NCBI GenBank assembly: GCA_964409985.1
Contig: CAYPEZ010000018.1
Span: forward strand, 1-18,072
Reading direction: 5' to 3'
Length of the DNA stretch: 18,072 nt
Source: CAYPEZ01 sp964409985
GTDB lineage: Bacteria > Patescibacteriota > Minisyncoccia > Phycocordibacterales > UBA6899
Shown: piece after piece, positions 7,849 to 14,422 of the stretch
How the letters are laid out: each line of letters begins with the position of its first letter
Position numbering within the stretch: the first letter of the stretch is position 1
Notes under the pieces: model-generated
The model's database searches: none
Told to the model about the DNA's origin: nothing
What the model saw: the letters and a program-made list of their open reading frames with translations, nothing else
Program-made: the position numbers and the translations under genes

Positions 7849-7876
7849 ATTCTAGCACAGTGGCACTTCTCGTCAT
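7849..7876 (-). promoter_or_regulatory. Candidate promoter for the deacetylase-methyltransferase operon, possibly leaderless
   Basis: On the minus strand an extended -10, TGC-TAGAAT (7857-7849), ends 7 nt before the ATG at 7841. A weak -35 (ATGACG, 7876-7871, 4 of 6) is separated from it by 16 bp. Initiation at the usual distance would fall at or next to the start codon, giving a leaderless message. No Shine-Dalgarno is present. It overlaps the first codons of the divergent glycosyltransferase. Confidence 0.5.
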
Positions 7877-9002
7877 AGGAACCGAGATGGGGCTCCATGA
7901 CGACACTCCAGCTCGACGACGGGCGCTTCAATATGCAAGTATGCTGTCTCGATATGACACCATTTGTTATGGGAAAGGCGGATCAGCACGAGTTTCGACC
8001 TTGAGTGATCGGAGTATAGCAACTGATGTATGTCATCCAAATGTTTTTGTCTCACTTTTTCGAGCGTACAAGAAGGGGTGCGAGATTGTTCGCAGAGAGC
8101 CAAATAGGCAATGGGTCGTCTCAGCTCAAGACCCTTTTGAATCAGGTCTCGTTGCATATTTTATTGCTCGTCGAACTGGCATAGCGCTCCATCTGCAGCT
8201 TCACACTGATCCAGATGCACGGCTATGGAAAGAGTCAAGAAAAAATCGCCTTCGCGACATGATTTTTCGGTTTCTTGCTCCACGTGCCGATGCCTTCCGT
8301 GTGGTTTCTGAGAGAGCAAGACGTGCTGTTATCCTGCGCAAAAGAGACGAAAAGCGTATTCATGTGATTCCTATTGTTTCAGACCCAGCCCATGTTGAAC
8401 CAAGCAAGATTCATCTCCGAGCGTCCTATAAAGAATTTGGAGAAATTATTTTGGGAATGGGGCGTCTCTCTTATGAAAAAGGATTTGATGTACTCGTTGA
8501 AGCGATGCGCGATGTTGTCCTTGCTCGACCGAGCGCACTCCTTCTTATTGTTGGCAGTGGCCCAGAAGAACACGCTCTTCGACGACGTGTTGCTCAACTA
8601 GAGCTTTCTGGATCTGTGAGGTTCGTGCCTTGGGTGAGAGATGTTGCAGCATATTTGAAAGCGGCAGACGTGATTGTGGTTCCATCGCGGTTTGAGGGGT
8701 GGGGTCTTTTGTCTTGTGAGGCCATAAGCCATGGGAAAGCTGTTGTCATGACTGATACAGGTTGCGCGGGGGAGGTTATTGTCCACGAGCATAGCGGGCT
8801 TGTTGTTCCTCCAGAAGATGCCGACCGCCTCTCTGAGGCAATTGTGCGCATTCTTTCTGATAAAGATCTCAGGACCAGGCTTGAAGCTGGCGCAAAAATA
8901 TCTGCAAACATGCTTGTGACTACTGAGAAGGCCATGAAGTTACATCAGGAAAGCTGGATTTTAGCCTACCAACATGCCTCACACATCGTCGCGAACACCT
9001 AA
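7860..9002 (+). CDS. GT4-family glycosyltransferase
   Basis: From the GTG at 7860 the protein has 380 residues, starting directly with beta-1 (ALLVIGTEMGLHDDTPARRR). The C-terminal donor domain begins near EIILGMGRLSYEKGFDVLVE, includes LLIVGSGPEEHAL, and has a standard E279-x7-E287 motif (FEGWGLLSCEA) followed by GKAVVMTDTGCAGEV. It is therefore a retaining GT-B enzyme using an NDP-sugar. The start is uncertain: ATG codons at 7776 and 7746 are in frame and would add a polar, lysine-rich leader, but would overlap the opposite-strand deacetylase start. A TATCTT box lies 6 nt before 7776, so the longer form cannot be excluded. The 3' end overlaps the yvcK-like gene by 29 bp, suggesting cotranscription with it and the dehydrogenase gene. 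Confidence 0.9.
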   Translation: MALLVIGTEMGLHDDTPARRRALQYASMLSRYDTICYGKGGSARVSTLSDRSIATDVCHPNVFVSLFRAYKKGCEIVRREPNRQWVVSAQDPFESGLVAYFIARRTGIALHLQLHTDPDARLWKESRKNRLRDMIFRFLAPRADAFRVVSERARRAVILRKRDEKRIHVIPIVSDPAHVEPSKIHLRASYKEFGEIILGMGRLSYEKGFDVLVEAMRDVVLARPSALLLIVGSGPEEHALRRRVAQLELSGSVRFVPWVRDVAAYLKAADVIVVPSRFEGWGLLSCEAISHGKAVVMTDTGCAGEVIVHEHSGLVVPPEDADRLSEAIVRILSDKDLRTRLEAGAKISANMLVTTEKAMKLHQESWILAYQHASHIVANT

Positions 9003-10007
9003 GTCAATCCCAGCACACACTCGAGTGGTTGTCATTGGCGGAGGGACAGGGACATATACTGTTCTCTCAGCGCTCCGTTCTCATCCAGTCGACCTGACAG
9101 CGATTGTCACCATGGCTGATGACGGTGGGTCTACAGGCGTTCTTAGGGATGAATTTGGTGTCCTCCCTCCGGGAGATCTTCGCCAATGTCTTGTTGCACT
9201 CTCAGATGCCCCTAGTGTGATGCGAAAGCTCTTCGCTCACCGCTTTGATCGTGGTTCTCTCAAGGGTCACACATTTGGAAATCTTTTTCTTTCAACACTT
9301 GAGCAAATTACTGGAAGTTTGAATGACGCTATTGATTGGGCGGGTCACGTTCTGAATATTAAAGGCACCGTGCTTCCTGTCACGCTTACTCAAGTTAAGC
9401 TGATTGCAAAACNNNNNNNNNNCTTCAGAATGGCAAAATTCTCGAAGGTGAGAAAAATCTCAGTTCATACCAGCTTCTTTCACGGTTTGGCATTGAAGAT
9501 ATTTATTTACGTCCTAAACCAAAAGCAAACCCAAAAGCCATTCGCGCAATTCGTGACGCCGATGTCATTATTATGGGGCCCGGAAATATGTATGCATCTC
9601 TGATTCCGAACATGCTTGTCCCGGGTATTGCTGAAGCCGTGCGTTCTTCGAAAGCCCAAAAGCTCTTCGTGGTGAACTTGATGAATAAACATGGGCACAC
9701 TGACCACTTTCACGTTGCAGACCATGTGAGTGTGCTTGAAGAAAAAATCGGAGGAAAAGTTTTTGATACGGTCCTCTACAATACAACAGTTCCCCCCGCA
9801 TCACTTCTTCGACGATACGCAGATGAAGGTGAGCCCGTTCCATTTATTAAGGATCGGAGATTGAAAGGGAGGATGGTGATTGGTGAAGATATTATTGGAA
9901 CACCAAGGAAGGTACAAAAAGGGGATGTGTTGGCTCGGACGCTTATTCGTCATGACCAACGAAAGCTCGGGGGCGTTATTTATCGGATCATTCACAACCA
10001 TATATGA
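8974..10007 (+). CDS. yvcK: YvcK-like gluconeogenesis factor, interrupted by a 10-N assembly gap
   Basis: The N-terminal part (codons 1-146) has the CofD/YvcK signatures: nucleotide-binding VVVIGGGTGTYTVLSAL, then IVTMADDGGSTGVLRDEF and PPGDLRQCLVALSD, and GHTFGNLFLSTLEQITG. After the Ns at 9413-9422 the protein resumes in another frame with LQNGKILEGEKNL, DADVIIMGPGNMYASLIPN and a C-terminal part ending at 10007. Joined, it has about 340 residues, near the usual YvcK length, so this is one intact gene split by an assembly artefact rather than a pseudogene. YvcK proteins bind UDP-sugars, and in several bacteria they affect cell-wall precursor balance and cell shape on gluconeogenic carbon sources. 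A GTG at 9025 is an alternative start that trims 17 polar residues. The stop overlaps the dehydrogenase ATG (ATGA), implying coupled translation. CofD itself (F420 synthesis) is less likely given the glycan context and motif forms. Confidence 0.9.
9413..9422. other. Assembly gap (10 Ns) inside the yvcK-like gene
   Basis: Ten Ns separate GCAAAAC from CTTCAGAATGGC. Taken literally, they put the two halves of one conserved protein in different frames. Restoring the frame needs a true gap of 3n+2 bases, or -1, meaning the two ends share the single C. The family pattern LIAK-LQNG across the join favours -1, so little or no sequence is missing. Confidence 0.95.
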
Positions 10008-10840
10008 AGATTGGATTTATTGGGCAAGGATTTGTTGGGAAAGCGTATGCAGATGATTTTGAAAAACGAGGATATACCGTTGTACGCTATGCCCTCGAGG
10101 AGGCGTACGTAAAAAATAAAGACAACATCTCAGAATGCGATATCGTCTTTATTGCTGTTCCGACTCCCACAACGCCAAAAGGGTTTGATGATTCCATTAT
10201 CCGAGGAGCTATTTCTCTTGTCGGAAAAGGGAAGATTGCTGTTATTAAATCGACGATTCTCCCCGGAACGACAGAATCGATCCAAGCAATGTATCCCGAC
10301 CGTTTTGTGTTTCATTCTCCAGAATTTTTAACAGAAAAAACGGCAGCATATGATGCTGCACACCCAGATCGCAATATTATCGGCATTCCACAAAAGACCA
10401 TCGAGAGTGAGCAAAAGGCACAGGCAGTATTACACATACTCCCCAAAGCTCCTTATGCGAGTGTCTTAAGTGCGAAAGAGGCAGAACTTGTGAAGTATGG
10501 AGGAAATTGCTGGTTTTATGTTAAAGTCGTGTATACCAACATGCTCTATGATCTTGCGCAAAAGCATGGAGCCGACTGGTCTGTTATTCAAGAGGCTCTT
10601 GCAGCAGACCCCCGTATTGGATCTACACATTTAAACCCTGTTCACCAGGGAGGTCGAGGAGCAGGGGGGCATTGCTTCATTAAGGATTTTGAAGCGTTTC
10701 GACGAGAGTATAATGCGCACGTCGGAGATCTTTTTGGCAAAGAGGTTCTCCAAGCGCTCGTACAGAAAAATAACCAATATTTAAAATCTTCAGGGAAAAA
10801 CCTCGATCTCCTTGAAGGTGTTTACGGAAAGGATATGTAA
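10004..10840 (+). CDS. Short UDP-glucose/GDP-mannose dehydrogenase-like enzyme lacking the C-terminal domain
   Basis: The 278 residues start with an NAD-binding Rossmann fold, GFIGQGFVG (GxGxxG at 7-12). The catalytic set of nucleotide-sugar 6-dehydrogenases follows: Ser83-Thr84 (KSTILPGTT), Glu107 (SPEFLTE), Lys164 and Asn168 (ELVKYGGN), catalytic Cys224 in GGHCFIKD, and Asp228. These enzymes oxidise the C6 alcohol of an NDP-sugar to a uronic acid in two NAD-dependent steps. Typical members have over 400 residues. Here the NAD and central domains are present but the roughly 120-150 residue C-terminal nucleotide-sugar-binding domain is missing, and the stop is not obviously a frameshift. The substrate may therefore differ or be held another way. 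The ATG overlaps the yvcK stop by 4 bp. The 3' end overlaps the convergent deacetylase by 19 bp. Confidence 0.88.
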   Translation: MKIGFIGQGFVGKAYADDFEKRGYTVVRYALEEAYVKNKDNISECDIVFIAVPTPTTPKGFDDSIIRGAISLVGKGKIAVIKSTILPGTTESIQAMYPDRFVFHSPEFLTEKTAAYDAAHPDRNIIGIPQKTIESEQKAQAVLHILPKAPYASVLSAKEAELVKYGGNCWFYVKVVYTNMLYDLAQKHGADWSVIQEALAADPRIGSTHLNPVHQGGRGAGGHCFIKDFEAFRREYNAHVGDLFGKEVLQALVQKNNQYLKSSGKNLDLLEGVYGKDM

Positions 10841-11673
10841 TTTTTTAATTGCGCCATAAGAGTTTGGCGCCTTGCATACTGTTTCAGTGCGGTCATGGTA
10901 TCGTATCCCCCTTTGAGCCATGAATCCCAGAGCTCGTCAGAATCCAAGACCGAGAGGCTATCGCGTCCTACGAGGTACGGATGGTCCTTCTTTTTCCAAA
11001 ATGAAGGGAGAATGCTGAACGCATGGATGTACCCGCTTTTGTCGATTGTTCTGATTGCTTCTGCGCTGATGTTCGCAATGCTCCCGAAGGGGTACGCAAA
11101 CCATTCCACGGGTTTTCCGGTGATTTGCTCAAGTGCGTTCTTGTCCTCTATGATCTCCTCGTTGAGTCCCTTACTATCGAGAGTTGCGACGTCTTTGTGG
11201 TGCATGGTGTGCCCGCCGATAATGAACAGTGGATTCTGAGAGAGCTCCCTGAGCTCGTCTCGGGTCATAAACTCAAACGTCGTACTACGACGGAGGCCAT
11301 CTTTCGAGAAACGCGCCGCCGCCTCTCCTGAGATATCAAGCGCTCCAGAAGGCGTAAAAAATGTCGCAGGAATGCTCAATTCAGTGAGGACAGGAGCGAC
11401 GAATGTCGCATACTCTTTGAATCCATCATCAAACGATAATCCAATATTGAGCTTCTTGGGGTCGAGATTCTTCCCAAGAGCGAGATCTGGGAGTGAGACG
11501 ATATGACAGTGACTCTTGAGCCATTCCATCTTGTGTCTGAAAAGTGCCTGGTGTGCTGGTGGGATATCGTGAAGGGCAATAATACGCCGCACCGGCTTCT
11601 CTTTTGGGGACAAGTGAGATATGACCCCCAGTGCTCTAATGACCGTATTTCGAACAAAGGTGCGAAAAGACAT
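10822..11673 (-). CDS. Polysaccharide deacetylase (NodB / CE4)
   Basis: The 283 residues have a compact CE4 domain: RRIIALHDIPP (about 29-39), motif 1 LSFDDG (Asp82, Asp83), PATFFTPSG, and motif 2 GGHTMHH with metal ligands His155 and His159. AYPFGS is the motif 3 region. The N-terminus (FRTFVRNTVIRALGVIS) is mildly hydrophobic, but a signal peptide is not clear. Predicted activity is removal of acetyl groups from an envelope polysaccharide. It lies 21 bp after the zinc-ribbon methyltransferase gene on the same strand, so the two form an operon. GC is higher here than in the surrounding genes (about 50-57% in sampled lines against about 35-45% outside), hinting at separate acquisition of the pair. 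It is clearly divergent from the other two deacetylases in the window, so not a recent duplicate. Confidence 0.92.
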   Translation of the reverse strand: MSFRTFVRNTVIRALGVISHLSPKEKPVRRIIALHDIPPAHQALFRHKMEWLKSHCHIVSLPDLALGKNLDPKKLNIGLSFDDGFKEYATFVAPVLTELSIPATFFTPSGALDISGEAAARFSKDGLRRSTTFEFMTRDELRELSQNPLFIIGGHTMHHKDVATLDSKGLNEEIIEDKNALEQITGKPVEWFAYPFGSIANISAEAIRTIDKSGYIHAFSILPSFWKKKDHPYLVGRDSLSVLDSDELWDSWLKGGYDTMTALKQYARRQTLMAQLKNYISFP

Positions 11674-11694
11674 AAGACCTCTGTCATTCCACAG

Positions 11695-12591
11695 CTACTT
11701 TCCAAGCTTTGCGTCCGCGGTATAGCGGAAATCGTAAATCTTTCCTTTCTTGGGGTACATGCGAGAGCAGGAGGTGCACTCCATCCCGCCGTCCACGGTC
11801 TTTACGTCCTTCTTGCACACCGGACAACAGAGGATTTCTTCGAAGGACCTGGTATTCGGAGGGGTCTTTTGACCGGTCTTTTGGATGTCCGAGAAACACA
11901 GTGGTCCGAGATCGCGGGTCCCGAAGACAGCATCTAAGAACTTCTCGATTGGTCGAAAAAAGAATGGGACGAGGGCAACGTTTTTCTCAGTGATGAGTCG
12001 AGCCACGAATCCGACACCGAGAGTTCGGTTTAGGATGAACCCCGCCTGATCGACAATCTTCTTGAAAAATTTTGGGTGCGTGCCGTACTGAAGCTCCCCA
12101 TATTCCTCGTGGTCTTCACGAAGGGCTCGAGCTCCACGCTTAAAGGTGCGGCCGAGATTTCTCTTGTTCGCCCATTCCAACATGATGCGTCCTCCTGAGG
12201 AGAGGATGCGTGCGCATTCCCTCATGAATTTTTCCGGGTCGCTCATGTGATGGAAGACACGGATTGAGAGTCCACCGTCGAACATGGAATCCTTGAACGG
12301 CATGTAGTATGCGTTTGCTGCGACGAGTTTGACGTCAGGATTGTTCCCAATGTCTTTTTCAGCGATTTCAAGGAGATTCATGGCGAAATCGGCAAACACA
12401 ATGTTCCGACCTTCTTTCTTGAGTACGGGGTAGAGCCTCCCGTATCCTCCTCCGATATCAATAAACCAGCCGTTGTCTTGAGAAAGAAGGCGTTTCGTGA
12501 CGCCTGTTTCGATTTCATCTTCAAATTTTGCCCTCGGGTGTTGCCAGACAGTTCTGTAATCACGCCCATTGTAGTCTTTTATTGTTTCCAT
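11695..12591 (-). CDS. SAM-dependent methyltransferase with C-terminal zinc ribbon (Trm112-like)
   Basis: The 298 residues begin with a class I methyltransferase domain: motif I FIDIGGGYG (43-51), acidic Asp68 after beta-2 (VFADFA), AANAYYMPF, LSIRVFHHM, and post-motif ILSSGGRIMLEWAN. The last 45 residues form a four-cysteine zinc-ribbon-like element, CCPVC (255-259) and CTSC (272-275) followed by RMYPKKGKIYDF, which matches Trm112/UPF0434-type segments. In many bacterial methyltransferases this segment is N-terminal, so the C-terminal position is unusual. Substrate unknown; the coupled deacetylase and surrounding glycosyltransferases suggest a glycan or lipid-linked sugar. The gene shows the same raised GC as its partner (about 53-55% in sampled lines). 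Upstream is a 129 bp divergent intergenic region shared with the next glycosyltransferase. Confidence 0.88.
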   Translation of the reverse strand: METIKDYNGRDYRTVWQHPRAKFEDEIETGVTKRLLSQDNGWFIDIGGGYGRLYPVLKKEGRNIVFADFAMNLLEIAEKDIGNNPDVKLVAANAYYMPFKDSMFDGGLSIRVFHHMSDPEKFMRECARILSSGGRIMLEWANKRNLGRTFKRGARALREDHEEYGELQYGTHPKFFKKIVDQAGFILNRTLGVGFVARLITEKNVALVPFFFRPIEKFLDAVFGTRDLGPLCFSDIQKTGQKTPPNTRSFEEILCCPVCKKDVKTVDGGMECTSCSRMYPKKGKIYDFRYTADAKLGK

Positions 12592-12704
12592 AAAATTGGT
12601 GTGTTCAATGGTTTCGTACTCTGTAACAAATCATCTGCCCGAGTGGTTGTATGATCGTGGGGAATCATAACATACCCCTCCTTCTCCTCATAGGGAGAAA
12701 AGAA

Positions 12705-12713
12705 TGCTACGCT
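12705..12713 (+). promoter_or_regulatory. Candidate extended -10 for the glycosyltransferase at 12721, possibly leaderless
   Basis: TGC-TACGCT ends 7 nt before the ATG at 12721, the same spacing as the stronger element before the deacetylase at 7841. The -10 matches only 3 of 6 positions and no -35 was found, so confidence is low. The rest of the divergent intergenic region (12592-12720) shows no clear second promoter, hairpin or repeat. Confidence 0.3.
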
Positions 12714-12720
12714 ACCTGCC

Positions 12721-13770
12721 ATGCGACTCCTTATTGTGACCCAAGTTGTTGATCAGCGTGACCCTAATCTGGGGTTCTTTCATCGTTGGGTTGAAGAATT
12801 TAGCAAGCATGTAGAGAAGGTTGAGGTCCTGTGTTTGCGTGAAGGGGAGCATCATCTCCCCGAGAATGTCCGCGTGCATTCGTTGGGTAAGGAACGAGGA
12901 GGGAACACCGTTCTATACGTTCTGCGTTTTTATCGCAGATTATGGCAATTAAAAGGAGCATATGATGCAGTGTTTGTTCATATGAATTCCGAGTATCTGC
13001 TTCTTGGAGGTTTCTATTGGAAACTCAAGCATATTCCAGTGACGCTCTGGCATGTTCATAAGTCGATGACATTGGTCCATCGTATTGGTGAAAAACTTGT
13101 TGATGCGGTGGTCACTGCCTCCCCAGAAAGCTACCGATTGAAATCAAAAAAAGTTCACGTGATTGGACATGGTATTGATACTGACTATTTTGCACCAGGG
13201 ATAAAACCCTCGGATAGCACGTTTCGTATTGTCACTACAGGGAGGATCGCTCGAGTAAAAGGGCTTCACACACTTCTTTCTGCTGTTGCTGGTTTGGAAA
13301 AAGTGCACTCATCTATTGAAGTTCTTCTTCTTGGCACCCCTCTCACCGCTGAAGACGAGGCATACCAAAAAGAACTTCAGGAACACGTTGCGTCACTGAG
13401 TCTCTCTGAGATTGTGCATTTTATCGGCTCGGTTCCGCACACCGGAATCCTTTCATATCTTCAAAAAGCTGATGTTTTCGTCAATTGCTCATCTACAGGA
13501 AGTCTTGATAAGGCTGTGCTCGAGGCAATGGCAGTAGGAATTCCCATTATTACCTCAAATGAAGGACTCCGTACTGCTCTGGGTCTACATGCAACAACGC
13601 TCATGGTTGAGGGTGGAAATAGTGAAGCTCTCTCTCAAAAACTCCATATGGCGCTTACTCGGTCAAAAGAAGAGCGAACGACACTCGGAGAAAGTCTCCG
13701 AGCTCTTGTTGTGAAAGAGCACAGTCTCTCGAAGCTCATTCCAAAGATTCTTGCATTGTATAATATCTAG
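12721..13770 (+). CDS. GT4-like glycosyltransferase with a variant donor motif
   Basis: The 349 residues start with RLLIVTQVVDQRDPNLGFFH and carry a GT-B fold. Acceptor-side features include WHVHKSM, and HGIDTDYFAP leads into the C-terminal domain, where RIVTTGRIARVKGLHTLL is the typical second Rossmann start. The E-x7-E motif is incomplete: the second Glu is present in SLDKAVLEAMAVGIPII, but the first position is Gly. This SLDK-VLEAMA form is also known from other GT4-like proteins, so activity is still expected. It should transfer a sugar to a growing glycan; donor and acceptor are unknown. It leads a plus-strand run that continues through two methyltransferases, a kinase-like protein, a deacetylase and a GT2 enzyme with gaps of 13 bp or less, which looks like one operon. 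Confidence 0.9.
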   Translation: MRLLIVTQVVDQRDPNLGFFHRWVEEFSKHVEKVEVLCLREGEHHLPENVRVHSLGKERGGNTVLYVLRFYRRLWQLKGAYDAVFVHMNSEYLLLGGFYWKLKHIPVTLWHVHKSMTLVHRIGEKLVDAVVTASPESYRLKSKKVHVIGHGIDTDYFAPGIKPSDSTFRIVTTGRIARVKGLHTLLSAVAGLEKVHSSIEVLLLGTPLTAEDEAYQKELQEHVASLSLSEIVHFIGSVPHTGILSYLQKADVFVNCSSTGSLDKAVLEAMAVGIPIITSNEGLRTALGLHATTLMVEGGNSEALSQKLHMALTRSKEERTTLGESLRALVVKEHSLSKLIPKILALYNI

Positions 13771-13783
13771 GTCCTCTCTTGCT

Positions 13784-14410
13784 ATGAATTCATCTGAAAA
13801 ACAAGTTGATGTATCACATTACCGTTTTGACCGATACGTCGGCATTGATCGGTGGGCGAGCTACTATTATCAGATTCGAGAGGTATTAGCGCTGAAACCA
13901 AAAAGCATCCTTGAGGTCGGTGGTGGAGATGGTGTTTTTCGTTCATACCTCAAGCAGCAGACAACCATCGTATACCAATCACTTGATGTCGCCGAAGACC
14001 TCCATCCTGACGTCCTTGGTAGTGTTGAGAATATTCCTCTTCCGGAAGAATCTGTCGACTGCGTCGTGGCTTTTGAGGTTCTAGAACACCTTCCGTTTGA
14101 TCGATGTGCCCAAGCACTTTCTGAGCTTGCACGAGTCACTCGTGAACATGCTATTATCTCGCTTCCACACTTTGGTCCTCCGGTGCAGTTTCTGCTCAAG
14201 CTTCCGTTTCTTCCGAGAATCCGCCTGTCGTGGAAGATGCCTTTTCCTCGGGTGCATATATTTAATGGTGAGCATTACTGGGAAATAGGAAAGAGGGGGT
14301 ACGCCCAGCGTCGCGTCCGTAAAGAAATAGAGAAATATTTTTTTATCACAAAGGAATTTGTTCCATTTGAAAATCAGTACCATCACTTTTTTGTATTGAA
14401 GAAAAAATAA
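13784..14410 (+). CDS. Class I SAM-dependent methyltransferase
   Basis: From the ATG at 13784 the protein has 208 residues. An in-frame ATG at 13751 would overlap the preceding gene and add 11 residues with no family resemblance. SAM motif I is ILEVGGGDG (42-50), followed by YQSLDVAED (beta-2 region), SVENIPLPEESVDCVVAFEVLEHL and a LARVTREHAIISLPH segment after beta-4. The C-terminal part is rich in aromatic and basic residues. This fits a small-molecule or glycan methyltransferase of the Methyltransf_11 type. It sits 13 bp after a glycosyltransferase and 12 bp before another methyltransferase, so methylation of the same glycan at different positions is plausible. No Shine-Dalgarno is visible before the start. 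Confidence 0.88.
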   Translation: MNSSEKQVDVSHYRFDRYVGIDRWASYYYQIREVLALKPKSILEVGGGDGVFRSYLKQQTTIVYQSLDVAEDLHPDVLGSVENIPLPEESVDCVVAFEVLEHLPFDRCAQALSELARVTREHAIISLPHFGPPVQFLLKLPFLPRIRLSWKMPFPRVHIFNGEHYWEIGKRGYAQRRVRKEIEKYFFITKEFVPFENQYHHFFVLKKK

Positions 14411-14422
14411 TCGATATCATCT

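Noticed and set aside
7842..7931. Longer N-terminus for the 6843 deacetylase
   Set aside because: The extra 30 residues lack hydrophobic or family features and overlap the divergent glycosyltransferase; the ATG at 7841 has a promoter-like element.
8594..8935. 113-codon open frame on the minus strand
   Set aside because: It is antisense to the donor domain of a clear GT4 enzyme and shows no motif.
9423..9603. Apparent frame change in the yvcK-like gene, as if a pseudogene
   Set aside because: The break coincides with the N run; both halves carry intact family motifs, so it is an assembly effect.
12592..12720. Possible riboswitch or small RNA in the 129 bp divergent region
   Set aside because: No stable hairpin, T-run or conserved element could be seen by eye.
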